Of a stretch of DNA of 64,000 bases, positions 33,901 to 46,790 are shown piece after piece. This DNA is from Magnolia sinica (lineage: Eukaryota; Streptophyta; Magnoliopsida; Magnoliales; Magnoliaceae), in assembly GCF_029962835.1 (NCBI RefSeq), contig NC_080588.1:65558001-65622000 (forward strand), read 5' to 3'. Every line of letters starts with the position of its first letter. Position 1 is the first letter of the stretch. The translations under genes and the position numbers were made by a program. The notes beneath the pieces were generated by a model. It was not told the origin of the DNA. It did no database searches and saw only the letters and a list, made by a program, of their open reading frames with translations.

Positions 33901-36900
33901 AATAAAAGGGGAAGAATGAAAAGGGCAAAAAAGTTCAAATAATATATATTTGTTGATGCATGACAACGTTAAAAGTTATGTGCTGCATTTATTTCGTCGA
34001 AGGGCCCCAGTTTGATTGTTGAAGACCGTTGAGATGGACAAATATAATATCTGGAGTGGATTAACATAGCCATCAAATATTATCTTTTTCTCGTGATCGT
34101 TGCTGCAGGTATTTTTTATTAACCGTTCATCTTAACCGTTTATCTGTAGACCACTGATAAAATATTCAGGAAATTCCCCATCTATGATCATAGCCATTAA
34201 TTCAACCGTCTGGATCACAAAATCATTCAAAATCAACCATCAAAACGTTGCTCACATCGGATCATCACCATGGATCCAAGTAGATGGACGGTGGAGATTG
34301 CCCCATCAACGTTGGTCAAGAAAGTATAAGTAAAATAAACCCACGGCAGATCTTCCCTGTGCCCTTTTTCTCTCTATCTCGTGACAAGACCACGAGAGAG
34401 GGAAAAAGCGGGCCCCACATCACGAAAACCACGGCGGTTTCCTCAACTCCCGACATTAGCGGTTTCCGTACGGCGCAGCCCACAATATCATCTGCCCCCC
34501 ACAAAACCGCTTTTCCCTTAGAAGGGTATTTTTGGAAATTCGAAACGGAGCGTACGAATGAAACTGAAAACGCACTTTAAATCGCTATACGACAACGTAT
34601 AGACGGTAGAACTGGAAGATGATCGACCGAATCTCTCAATAGTACACGTGGAGTTTTGAGCCATTGATCAGATCCATCCATCTACTTTAAAAGTACATTG
34701 ATGACCTATATTTTAAAAATATATAAATTATTATACTTCCTTCCTCAAATAAGCTTATCCACTACCGTTTATTTTAGTGAAATCTACAATAGATATACTC
34801 CTCAAATATAATTCTGACTAATTTATTTTCTTACCATAAGTAATTAAAACTATATGAACGGTTCTGATTTATTTATAACCATGTCACATGTACTGAGAAG
34901 AGAAGGGCTCTACCATGTTTCAGTTGTACGTGGTCCACCGTATCATGTTCATTAAAACCCGCCTGCGGTTTTCCGTAAACCCCGCCAATCTTCGCGTTGG
35001 CATTTTCGTAAATAAAGCAAGAAGAAAGGACATGGTCGTGACGTCTCTATGCGTCCAATCACCACAAGAAAACGAGGGAACTCAAAAGGCATAAAAAGAC
35101 GCGAGAGAGAGCATCAGAGAACACCACAACTGGGAAATGCTATGGTAGTATTGGGAATACTGGGATACAGTACATCCATCTAGCTAAAGCACACGTTGGC
35201 ATACTGAGAAATCAATCCCTTCCGTTCATCATAACCATTAGGATTCTAATATACAACGAGAGACGCCCATATCAGGAAATAAAAATAAAAATCATTATCC
35301 ATTAGTTTTAATAATCTTTTTGATGGAATAGATCATTAATTTCGTGTTAGTTTTAAGCGAAAATTATATACACGGTGGGGCCCAATACATTATCGGTCTA
35401 GATCTTTGTGTAGAGATTACACGTGTAGGATGGAGAGATGAATCTACCATATTCTAGTTCCACAGGTTCTACCGTACGATTCCTTGCATGGAGAAGAAGA
35501 AACTAGATGAGGTGACATGCACGAGAATACAAGTACCTGAATCAAAACCATCCAAACGGTGGGACCCACAGTCATTGACCGTATCCCCAAAATCAGATTG
35601 TGTGGGACGGTAAAGACCTCAAGTTAATGGATATCCGTTTATTAAATCCGGACCATACACAGCTGTAGAGTGTAAACCAATCAGCCAGTTAGAACCATCC
35701 GTTCTTTCATATGGCCCACTTAAGGTGGGGCACACGATTTGTACGGGTATCATCCATCCGTGCCAGAGTAAAGTTTATACACGCGCATGTACCGTAACAC
35801 ACTTTACATGTTATGAAAGCATTCGTGGGCTCGTCTCTCTCGTGGATTTTCACGTGAGTAGTTGATAATGGAGATTGGAAAATAATACAGTGATTTGATA
35901 TGTCTGCCGGAATATCACGATCCATACAGATGCATACAGCTATTGTCATACATGCAATCTTGGAATTGATGTGATTGATAATACCCAAAAATCACACTTA
36001 TAGGTGACCCTAACCGTTTATTGGTGCCCATAAAATGGATGGTTTAAAAGAAACTAGTTGATGGTCCAAATGTCCATTTTAAGTGCTAAGATCACCCATC
36101 CAATGTTATTTTTAGCTATGCTCCACATAAAGTCCGATTCCCATGTTTTTGACGGTTGAGATTTAGGTATATGTGTAAAGATAGAAACATGGATGCCTGG
36201 CGGAGTACAGTGATCCATGTACATGCAATGGCCATTCTTTGTGCTTGGAATACAAGCACCTCGATCCAAACCGTCCAAGCTGATGGATCCACTTTAGATG
36301 GTATACAACCACAAAATCAGATTGAAAGATGATCACAAACTCACATTTACTTGTTTGTTAAATTTGGGCCATTGATGTTTTCTAATCCTTTGCCTACCGT
36401 CTATCACACGTCATCCATGATCAGATACCCAGATTGAATTACAAATGGGCCACCTGTTTATTAAATAACTCATCTTATGTTAATGAGATTTGTCTCTAAG
36501 TAAGTTGCGACAATAAGAATAATATAAGGAAAGCCTTACTTGAATACAGGGGCATTAAGAAGGATTCGAGGGGAGATATCTAGATTAGCTAGAAAATTTA
36601 AATGCTAATGACTTAATTAAGGTGGAGAAACCATAGAAAAGAATGCCATACCTCTTAACAATTAGGATTTGATTCGAAGTAGATCGCATGTGGACCACAT
36701 CAGGCAAGACGTCGCCACATACATGAGTTAAGCTCTGATGAGTTAAATCACTTTTAATTGCTTAATCATATAATTAGTTGTACCTAAACATGATTAGTAA
36801 GTTAAATATATATAAGTACGACAGATGCGTGCCATGAGCATATATGATTTCGTGTGGAAACCAAGGCCCACTGTAAGTCATGGTGGGGGTATTCCAGCAC

Positions 36901-37589
36901 CCTTTTCCATGACTGAAATATGGTGCTGTGGAATCCCGCTGTATTTCTTTTTTTCCTTCGGGATTCCACCTCACCACCAGCCACGAGCAAAGCTAGTTTC
37001 TACATTGCTATGTGTGCCATGTGTGCATGGCACACATAACATTTTTACTAGCTGGCGTGGCATATAATCTAGTACTGATATGGATGATCTTTCATCTTTG
37101 ATTCTAATAAATGTAATATTGAAATAAGGTGGTGTATATTTATGGTGGAGATTTGGTGGGCCACACCATTTCCTAGGTGTATAGAGTTACTAAGGTCAGC
37201 CTCTTTCATCATCACTATCTTTTCATGATGGACGGTGAATAGCATATACATTGAAGATCTACCGTCCTTAACCAGTGACAGTTCACGGTTGTGATGTGTT
37301 ACTGCTGTGTAAGCTTGATTCACGTGAGTTGGATTTGATATTTCTGCTCTTCCCTTTTGATGCAGACATGCTTCTCTGTGGGCGAAATTATCACATGCCT
37401 TTTGGGGCGTAGGTAATTAGTAAAGCGGTTCTGGGCCCACCTGTGATGTTTGTGTGGAATCCAAACCGTTCATCTGGTGGGCCTTCTCATTTTCGCAATA
37501 CAACTAAATAATTATCCAGATCGAACTCGGGTGGGACAAGTTGTAGGAAGCAATGTACAATCCCCCCTAAAACTAGGATATTCACTCTA
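33901..37589. other. Intergenic; locally CpG-rich but no gene seen
   Basis: 34330-34580 and 34940-35120 are unusually rich in CpG for this window. Near 35088 GGCATAAAAAGACGCGAGAG looks like a TATA box with a GA-rich leader, but no coding sequence follows. A perfect hairpin (12-bp stem, 6-nt loop) lies at 37009-37038. The rest is diverged repeats. Confidence 0.4.
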
Positions 37590-38117
37590 GGATGGGATTG
37601 GATACTGACCACTCCATCCGTGCTCTGTGGGTCCCACCATGATGTATGTATTTTATCCACCCCGTCCATCCATTTTCTGGCTCATTTTAGGGTACAAACC
37701 CAAAAATGAGGCTGATCTAATTAATCTCAAGTGGACCACCATCGGAAAACCGTTATGACCGAACGTCCATCACTAAAAACTTTTTACCGACCACTGTAAT
37801 ATTTATTTTCCATCCAACCCGTTGAGTAGGCCACACAGATATGGATGAAAGGAAAACATAAATATGGGCTTGATCCAAAACTTTTGTTGCTCCTAATAAG
37901 TTTTCAACGGTGGGCATTCAATCACCATGATTTCCTATGGTGTGGTCCACCTGAGATTAGATCTGCCTCATTTTTTAGCTTGTACCCTACAATAAGATGG
38001 AAAAATGAATGGATATCGTGGATCAAACGCACACATCCTGGTGGGGCCCACAGAGCTTTTTCAGCACCGACCAGAGGGTAGGTGGCCAGTGGCAGGGTCA
38101 GCATGCAATCCGCGTCC
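37590..38117. mobile_element. Mutator-like foldback MITE of the GGGCCCACC family
   Basis: Left end GGATGGGATTGGATACTGACC, and right end reading inward GGACGCGGATTGCATGCTGACC. Core arms are GTGGGTCCCACCATGATGTA and its inverse near 38040. I found no convincing target duplication. Confidence 0.6.
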
Positions 38118-39359
38118 CTCTTTGTAGGTCAATTGAATTTTTTCAATGGCTTGGGTTCCAGTTTCTCCTTTGATTACAAAACAGCGGACCCCACATTTCT
38201 TCTGAAAGTTTCTATGGTGCACATCTCGGTCCCATGTCTCCCATTTGTTGCCTTTGGTGTGGCCCACCTGAATTATGGATCATGCTTAATCTTTGGATCT
38301 AGTTGTAACATAGGAAGAATATCTAATTGGACGGCTTGGATATAATTCACACATAACGGCGGTCCCAAACTTTCAAATGATCATTCCCCTTCTTTAGTAC
38401 TAATCTAATACCCAATTGAAGTACAACAAATGGCACTTTAATATTTCTTGTTCCAAGTTCCAATCCAATTACTTAGAATTTGAATGGACCCATTACTCAC
38501 AAGCCTTCATTGAAGGGAAATACTGCAATTTTATACTATATGATCTAAAAATATTGGGATCTTGATGATTTGCTCATGTCATGTTGTCCACATTCCTTTA
38601 CTAAGTTTGTATTTTGTTACTATTTTTTTAAAAAATATAAAAACATTATAATTGAGATTACAAGAGATTTTGATGGTTTTCGTCGATGGTGATTGATGGC
38701 GGTAATCAGTTGGCGGTCATCAGATCATGCCAATATCTTATACCAGATGGCCCCACTAACAAAATAAGTAGACACAGCCTTACTTGAATAAAAATGTCCA
38801 TTTCAAATCTAATACAACAACCTGCAATGTTTAAATAAATGATTATTGTCACCATTATCTATTACCATTTAAAGATGGTTGGCGGGAATCTATCAACTTT
38901 TCATACTTCAAACTTTCTAATATCCATTTTGAAATGCTACTAGCATGATATTCTTACCCATTGGTGTGAGAAGTACAATTTAATCTTTTCTATTGATAAG
39001 ATGTATGCCATGTTTATAAATGTTTAAATAATGAACATTAACTGCAATAGTTGTTAAGGTCGTGTTTGGATGATGCCTTTTGGAAATCATTTTTCGTTAA
39101 AAAGTGCACCATAGGAGCATATATTGGAGAGATTAGCTCCGGCATTCCATAAAATTCCAGCCATGTACTGGCCCTAAAATGTGAATATGATCTTTCTTTA
39201 AATCCGATTCATTGATGGGCCTTTGAACCCCATGCTTATAATACTCAATGGCCCACTTTGGCAAATCACAAATCAAAAAATGAAAGTAACCATGTAAAAC
39301 CCAAACTTACAATAATGGAGGAGATTCATGTATTGAAGAATACACACACTAATACGTAG

Positions 39360-39563
39360 GCGTTTGGATCATAAGTTACTTAAGATTAGCTACTTATACC
39401 TTAAGTAGCTTATCTTTATTTTTACTTATTAAACTGAAATAATTAAGTAATTTTAAATAAAAAAGTTACTTATAATTGACCATAAACCAAACATACTTGT
39501 CTCAAATAAGTTATTTATTACTGTAAGTAGAAAAAGTAACTTATGTCATGGCATCCAAATGGG
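39360..39563. mobile_element. Small MITE, ~204 bp
   Basis: GCGTTTGGATCATAAGTTACTT on the left pairs with AAGTAACTTATGTCATGGCA then TCCAAATGGGC on the right. The AT-rich interior is full of AAGTnACTTA boxes. It shares ends with the larger element at 53402-54604. Confidence 0.7.
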
Positions 39564-42151
39564 CTTTTAGTGACTAAGAGTCGTACTTATTGCAATATAC
39601 CATCAGGGTTTAGATTAATCTTTTTAATTTTTGTTTTGATTTGCTTACTTGGACTTTTAACCATCACAGTATCTCAAGTATATACCTTAAGACCATTGAT
39701 AGCAAAACCTTAAAACTAGAATTGTGCTTGCAAACCACATGGGCACTTGAACATATGACCGCAGTACTGAAATGCACTCTGTCTACCACTACAAGTCATG
39801 AGTTGCAACCCATAAAATGTTTTGCTTAGGAGATTGAGAGAGATACAAAGTTTATAAAGTCCTATTTACACTGGATTTTGAACAATCATGCATTATTAGG
39901 CCACATTTGTTAGAATACAGTTGAAATTAAGAAGTAGAGAAATGATTTATTTTTATTTTTTTTATTTTTTTGTGAAAATCTTCATCTATGACCAGTCCAA
40001 CCTAACACATAGATATCAGAATATTTAAATTTTGTGGGCATCCTTATCTAAGGGCCAACTCCCTCCAAACAGGGAAAACCTCTCTCAAAATAGACTTCTT
40101 TGTCTTAAGCAGAGCTTTTCATGCTCGGTTGTATAACCCAACACAGCTTGTCTAAAAAATGGGCCACCCACAACCATATGAAAAGGTCAGTGAGAAAGAT
40201 GATATTTATAACTCAAGTTTTTAAGCATAAATGTCATTTGCTTTCTTTCCTATCTTTTTTTCTTCTTTCTTAATAATTACCATGGCCCTACATTCCCTAT
40301 GCTTTTTCTTTCTCTAGCTACTACTTGGTACTATTTTCTATTGTTCTCAAGGTAAACCTTTTCTACATTGTCGATCTTCTGCAACTTCGAGAGCAATGTA
40401 ACAAAGTAGCCACATGCAATTTGATTGGTTCAATATAGTGGGTGGGGCCCATGCATACAATCATGATAGATATCACCACCTTTTGTTCCTGCCCATTTAA
40501 ATCAATCAAATCACGTTTGGCTTCTTTTTATGCGAACAAAGGTCCACTATTCTATATACATTTTCTATGGGGGACATAATGATGCCACTAGGATGCCTTT
40601 AATTACAATGTCAAAACCTTGAATTTGTGGGGTCACTTGGGTGTCCCTCGGAATTTTAGGTGGGGAGATGATTTTACCCATATCAGCATTGGGGCGCATT
40701 GACGCACCGCTTTCGCATGGAAAACGTAAGTCAACCCCATATAACATGATTGCCGTTACACTATGAAGGTGGGTTTGTTGAAATATCCAATCGGATTACA
40801 AGTTGGGCACTTTAAACATGGCCTCAACACAATTTAAAATTTTCTAAGCTTCAGTTTTTAGTCACTTTTTTTAAGAGGATGGGTACAATACAAAAGCTTT
40901 GCATGGCACAAAAAAGTGCATCTAAAGCTTTGTATAGTGATGTAAAGGAAAAGTGTTATTGCTATGATTTTATCATTGTCAAATCAAACTCGAGAATTAT
41001 AAGTGAAATGCAAATACATTTAGGAGACAAAAAAATTGTAGTAATTGTACTTTTTCACGATGTTATCATTAAAATCTCATAATTTAAACAATGATATTAA
41101 TATATTTTAGCAATAATTTGACATTAAAGTAATAAAAAAGAAGGCCATCATTACAATTTTACTATTGATAGTTAGAATCGTTGATCAAATACGGATGTTA
41201 TCAAGAAATTGGAGACTGATAAAGTAATTTACAATGACTACATGTTGCTATGGTAATTGGTGAAAGAAGCAAGCCCTAAGTGTGTTTTAGCATATTAGGA
41301 ACATTTAAATGCTCCAAAGTGTGTCTATTACAATTTTAATTGTGTTTAAGTTCCTCCAAGTGTAATATACTTAAATGCACTTAGACATACTTAACTGCAC
41401 TTAGACACAGTTAAACATTCTTTGTACCGGAAATCAGCTCTTTTATATACTTTTGCTCAAGTTGTATTTTCTTTCTTTTAGTGGTACTGTAATAAGGCGA
41501 GTTGGAATGCTGGATTCCTACTAGAATTTCAATGGGACCATTGTTCATAAACCTCCTCTGGAGGGAATTCATTTAATTTATAATACATGACGTAAAACGT
41601 CTGAATGTCTACGGTTTGGTAGTATATTTCTTTTCATTTTCTTGACAAAGTTTCATATTGGCTGTCATTAATGCTGTTTTTCTCCATATTTCATTTTTAA
41701 TTACTAGAAGGTTTGAAGGTTCTGCAATGGTGACCAACGATGGTCATAGATGGTAACTGTGATACACCAAATCATATGCAAGTGGGTGCTAGAAGATTGG
41801 CGTCGCATGGGACAAATTACCAAGAAGAAAAAATGCCAACGTTCACATGAGCCTTCTCTCAGTGGCTGAGAGAAACATTGCACTTGTTATCAGTGTTCGA
41901 AATATACTTTCCATGCATTATATTGGTGCCGGCATTTCGTGTATTGAGAGAACCCACATTTCCATGTAATTTCATGCTTTTCCAGCTTTATTTTGTTATC
42001 GTAAACCAAGCACAATCCGGTCATCTTTGATAAGTGGTCCAACCCAAAATGTGTTGCATTGTTTCCTATGACCAAAAAATATTTATTCAACGTTTGAAAT
42101 TGGCTCAAACAAATTGAACCCAAATGGGGGGAATCCAGCACAAGTTCTTGG

Positions 42152-42375
42152 GTCTGTTTGGAAGCTTGGAAATAAAAGGAGAGAAAAAGTCTTTTTTTTT
42201 TCTAAGTTATTTTCTAAGAAAGCATTTGGAGATAATAGAAAATTAGGAAAAATAGGTGTAGAGTTGAGAAATTTTTTTAAGACTTTCTCTATGAAAATGC
42301 ATTCCTGAAAAACGATTTAAAAAACATTATCTTCTGGGAAAGCATTTTCCACCCAAATACTTCCCAAGCTTCTAA
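42152..42375. mobile_element. Small MITE-like inverted repeat, ~220 bp
   Basis: GTCTGTTTGGAAGCTTGGAAA on the left, and the inverse of CACCCAAATACTTCCCAAGC on the right, enclose an A/T-rich interior with TTTTCTAAGAAAGCATTT and GGGAAAGCATTTTCCAC. No target duplication found. Confidence 0.45.
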
Positions 42376-43811
42376 CGAAGATTTCCATCTTGCATGTGAC
42401 AATCTGGCAAATATGGTTGTCTTGTGGGCCCGCACCGCCAATGCGGCGCCACCCTTTGATTTTTGTCTCAAGCTACTTGTTGTTTATAACTTTATTTTAT
42501 TTTGGTTAGGTGTCATTAGCAAACCCTTTTATTATTTATGAAATTGACCAAAGATAATGTGGGATTTCGTCCCAGTCAATGTGAACATTTCCATGGACCC
42601 GGTTTCTACTAAGTTAGCCATCAAGCATTCAATATCTGGGCCTTCCATCCGGTGCGTCCTGTCTTTGCCAACAGTGCCTTGTGACTTTGGTCTGGCGACA
42701 CTAGCCACCGGTTCAAGGACTATTAATGATCATCCATCCAATGGGCACTTACAAAAGAGACCAACTAAATTCTTCAATGACATGGATTCATCAATTAATA
42801 GCAATGATAATATCGCGGGTGTAACCTTTCATAGTATGGTCCACTTATAAGAGGTTTTTCAAATCAGAAGAGGTCTTTATTCTTTAGTTATAAATATTTT
42901 CAACTTTTGATTTATATTTATAAATTTTAGTGCATAGAAGAGATTAGATTGTGGAAATTACATATTATATTTATTTTATTGACTATAACAAGAATATATA
43001 AAATAGGAAAGATTTATAGAGATTTTTTTTTATTAAAAAAAAATTTGCATTTAAATAACTATCCATAATATGTATAGTTTTACATGTGCAGCTGTACGGA
43101 CTCTAATAATAATGAAGGTGAGTCGGTGACCGCTGAGATTTCATGCATGTGCTATGTAATTGATTTTTGTACTATGTTCCGATGTTCGCGGTACTTGACA
43201 AATGCTATCATGCTGCAGGTTAAGCTATCTTCCTTGATTACATCATTATCATGAACTTGGGTGGAAAAAGCAATTGGTGTGGGTCACATCTCTAATCAAT
43301 CACGAACCTTTCGGAGGATTTTGAATGCTTGGACCCATGCCAATAGGGGTGTTGATGGGCTGGATTTGGGCCGAGCTAGGCTGGCCTGATAGTTAGGCAT
43401 AGGACGGAGTTGCTCATGTAGGCCCAACCCGGACTGAAAATTGATCAAATCCATATTTCTTGCATTATGTTCATAATCCATCTGTTGATCAAGTGGGCCA
43501 CACATGCACAAGAAATAGACATTTAGAGGGGAAAAAAAAAGGAACGGTTTACATGCAAGAGGAATAAAAAACATCGACTGAAATGAGGTAATTCCTTTGC
43601 TCAGGCCCATTTAATGTACACCATGATTTATGGACTCATTGATAGTGGATAGATTGTATTATGAAGCATGTCGTGGCAAAACCTATGAGACCAAAATCCA
43701 AAACCCAGACCAGCCCATGATATAAGGAAACTGGATTTGGGCCACTAGGCCCAGTATCCAAAAATCAGCCCAGCAATGGTGCGGATGACACTTTAAACCA
43801 TGGGGCCTCTA

Positions 43812-43985
43812 GGCTCAAAACAAATCCGGCCCAGTAATCTTAGAGCCTCTTGGCTCAAAATAAACCTCACCCAAAAACATTGGAGTTGCCGAGCTCAGAA
43901 CAAACCCGACTCGAAAACATTAGGGCCTCTAGGCTCAAAACAAAGCCGACCCAAAAACATCAAGGCCTCCAGGCTCAAAACTAAC
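43812..43985. repeat. Minisatellite, ~40-bp unit, 4-5 copies
   Basis: Units of GGCTCAAAACAAACCCGACC followed by CAAAAACATTAGGGCCTCTA, with substitutions. It sits between stretches rich in GGGTTGGGTT (44020-44150 and 45290-45460) that resemble the subterminal zones of hAT-like repeats. The open frame across it is a repeat artefact. Confidence 0.75.
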
Positions 43986-44465
43986 GCTGAAAGTCCGGCA
44001 ACCCGACCCACCCATGACAGACCCGACATTGGGTTGGGTTCAGGCAGGATGTATTGGGTTTGGTCTCGAGCTTGGGTTATATAAGCACTAACCTAATAAA
44101 ACTTGGGTCGGGCTCGGGTTGAGGTCTCAGGTTGCCCAACCCAACCCGAACCCGATTGATATATAAGTTACTGATAAATTATAATTGAGTGTGGATTGTC
44201 TGTGTTGATCAAGGCACATGAAATTCCAATGCCAATGGGTCTCATTGGTCCATGCCATTTCCGTTGCCTCCAACTAACAAGATATGCCAGATTTCTCTTT
44301 CCCAAAGAGATTGCGTGCCACACAACTTGACTTTTTCTTTTTCTTTTTCATTTTTTAAAATTTTTATTTTTTTTACACCCACACCCACACCCACACACTC
44401 ACACTGTAGTGGGATTTCACCACCTATGGGTACTCGAACCCTTGATCAGGTGTTGAAACTCCTTA

Positions 44466-45067
44466 CGGCCTGTTTGGCCAGTTGCAAGGGAAAGGATTAG
44501 GTGGGATGGGATTCAAAAAACATAATTATTACCAATGGCAGGGAATGTTCTCTGTTACCATGGGATAAGCTTAATTCCCTGCTTTGTTTGTAATAAGGTG
44601 GTACATTGAAAGGATATTCCCACAATCATTTGAAACTATTGAGAATAACACACATGTGTTATATCTAAACCGTTCATTTGTTTTATAACCTCATTTTATA
44701 GCATGGGCCTAAAAATGAGGCAAATCTAAAACTTATGTGGCCCAAAGAAGTTTTCAACGGTAAGTATTCAATCCCCGTTGCTTTCTTTGGTGGGGTCCAC
44801 TTGAGCTTTAGATCTACTTGATTTTTTGGCCCATGCTCTAAAATAATCTCGAAAAATAGGTGGACGGTGTGGATATAGCCCACACATCATGGTGGGACCT
44901 ACACAACTTGCTAACATTGAGTGAAATTGGCATTAGACCCAATGCAATTCCATCTAACCTACTTCCAAGCTTTTCCTCTCTTCCCAAACATGGAGTGGAA
45001 TTGGTACCGGACCAGATGCAATTCCATTCCACCTAAGCCCATCTAATCCAGCCGGCCAAACAGGCCC
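44466..45067. mobile_element. Tourist-like (PIF/Harbinger) MITE, 602 bp, TTA target duplication
   Basis: Ends CGGCCTGTTTGGCCAG and, reading inward from the right, GGGCCTGTTTGGCCGG, the classic Tourist terminus. TTA lies at 44463-44465 and 45068-45070. The uninterrupted SINE at 19363 shows the target continuing CTCC-CGA-GAGTCTACC, which confirms the insertion point. A GGGCCCACC-family segment (about 44640-44910) is nested inside. Confidence 0.88.
44640..44910. mobile_element. GGGCCCACC-family MITE inside the Tourist element
   Basis: ACACACATGTGTTATATCTA on the left pairs with GGATATAGCCCACACATCAT on the right. The interior has the usual ATGAGGCAAATCTAAAACTT and CAACGGTAAGTATTCAATCC boxes. It moves with, or inserted into, the Tourist element. 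Confidence 0.6.
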
Positions 45068-45093
45068 TTAGAGTCTACCACCTAAGCAAAAGT

Positions 45094-46189
45094 AAGGACG
45101 CAACACCCACACCTCAACTTTTAAAGTAGTTGTCCTGTATTTTAACTTGTTTGTTTAGAAAAATAAAAGTTGTTTACAATAAATGACTACATATATAATT
45201 AATAAAATTATAGGTACAAAAAATAAGACATGTATTGAAATATAATAGACTAATGTAATAACAAAAATATTAGCATATATCCACCCGACCAACCCCACCA
45301 AGCCCGTTTAGGTTGGGCTTGGGTTGAGAATTCCCAACTCAAGGTTAGGTTGGGTTGGGTTGGATTAGAGTTGAGGCACAAGAACTTTGGGTTGGACTGG
45401 GGTTGAGCACCAACCCAACCCGCCTGACTTCCAACCCTACTCAAAACAAAGCTGGCCCAATCAGGCTGGGCTAGGCCAGCCCAACTTTAGTTTCCAATCC
45501 ATGACATGGACCGTTGTATGCCTTGAAGTTGGCTTGGACCTAACACTCTGCCATACCAAAGGGTCTGTTTGGGTGACTGATTTAATTGGATTGCAATTCA
45601 TTCTACATGGGCTCGATGGACGCCCGCTGAAAAGATCAGCAAGAATGAAAATCAGGCAAATCCACACATCAAGCAGGCCATAACAATGGGATTCAATGGT
45701 TGAACTGTGGTTTAAATGCGAGCATGGCTCACCTAATGAGTGGATTGGTCTCATTTGGGAGATTGGAGATATTCATGGTGGTATCCATTGTTTATATGGT
45801 TTGTATCTCTTGCACAAGCGACCCTTGAGAGGAAAGATTAGTTATCTAATCATGGTCATGTGAAATGCAAGTGATAATACGATGAAGGATGAAGGTGTGC
45901 CTCACAACATGGCTCAATAACGATCCATTTCAATGCAATAAAACATCCTAAAACACCTCGAACTGTTTGGATTGCCATTTATCATGGTAAAAATGATAAT
46001 GTAAAAGAGCAACTATTATAAATTTATAATATTTATTTAAGCACATAAACATAGATAGCCAATTACATATATAAGCACTGGAGGTAAATGAATGAGCAAT
46101 CACTATCTAAACAGAAATTGATGTGACATTTCAGTCATACATATAAAAGTACAATCATTAGCCCCGTCATCATCTGAAACTTATCATAA
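45094..46189. other. Intergenic, no gene seen
   Basis: 45290-45480 is dense in GGGTTGGG/CCCAACCC boxes resembling hAT subterminal repeats. The rest is AT-rich and unassigned. Confidence 0.4.
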
Positions 46190-46790
46190 TTAATTACTTG
46201 GGGATGGTTGCCATAATCTTTTCTACTGTTCCACTGTATCAATGGTCATAACTTCATAACTTCAGTTATATCATAGTTCTTTAGGTCTTTTTTATTATTT
46301 CCACCAATGCTCCCTTGAGTCTTTTTCTTACATTTTAGAGCTTTTAACTTGTATCAACTCATTCCTAAGTGGCAGAATTCTTAATCACCATTGTACATGA
46401 CCAAATCATTTAATCTCATCTAATTATCTGTCTGCATTTGCTCATGAGTTTCTTTGAATGCACTTATTTCTAATTCTATCATTCATTGTCTCGCTACTCA
46501 TTCATCTCAACATCCTCATTTAAGCTACACTAATCCTATGTACATGTTGTTCCTTAACAACGTAGTTTTATGTCCTATAAAGCTAGTCTTATAGCTATTC
46601 TATATATTAAAAAAATTTCTTCTAGTTTGAGTAGTACATTATGATCACATAAAACTCCCAATCCATATCTCCATTTCTTCCACCGTGCTTGAATTCTATG
46701 GGTAATATCCTTCACTATTTCTCCACACTTATAAATTATTGACTCTTAGGTATGGAAAGTGGTCATTTTGGAAAACTTATTGGTCAACAA
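46190..46790 (-). pseudogene. Broken LINE, C-terminal part of ORF2
   Basis: The minus strand matches the end of the plant LINE polymerase familiar from dispersed copies. Landmarks on the plus strand are AAGCTACACTAATCCTATGT, TATAAAGCTAGTCTTATAGC, AGTTTGAGTAGTACATTATG and TATTGACTCTTAGGTATGG. Heavily mutated; same family as the relic at 58713. Confidence 0.7.

Larger units (their letters stand above)
38118..43811. other. Intergenic, no gene seen outside the small MITEs
   Basis: Excluding 39360-39563 and 42152-42375, this 5.7-kb stretch is AT-rich with no conserved ORF. GTTTGGATGATGCC near 39065 suggests the end of another MITE. 41280-41420 repeats CTTAnnTGCACTTAGACA-like words. Confidence 0.45.
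44366..45093 (-). mobile_element. tRNA-derived SINE split by a Tourist-like element
   Basis: 44366-44462 and 45071-45093 together match the SINE at 19363: CTCACACTGTAGTGGG, TATGGGTACTCGAACCC, CAGGTGTTGAAACTCC, then GAGTCTACCACCTAAGCAA. The minus-strand B-box reads GGGTTCGAGTACC. A (CACACC)n tract and poly(T) on the left form the tail region. Its own target duplication was not found. Confidence 0.75.

Noticed and set aside
34284-34580. 98-codon frame in CpG-rich DNA
   Set aside because: No family resemblance, and codon content looks random; kept only as promoter-like sequence.
43800-44084. 94-codon open frame
   Set aside because: It is a translation of a 40-bp minisatellite.
44370-44400. Telomere-like repeat (CACACCC words)
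   Set aside because: The unit is not the plant telomere unit CCCTAAA, and it fits the tail region of the SINE.
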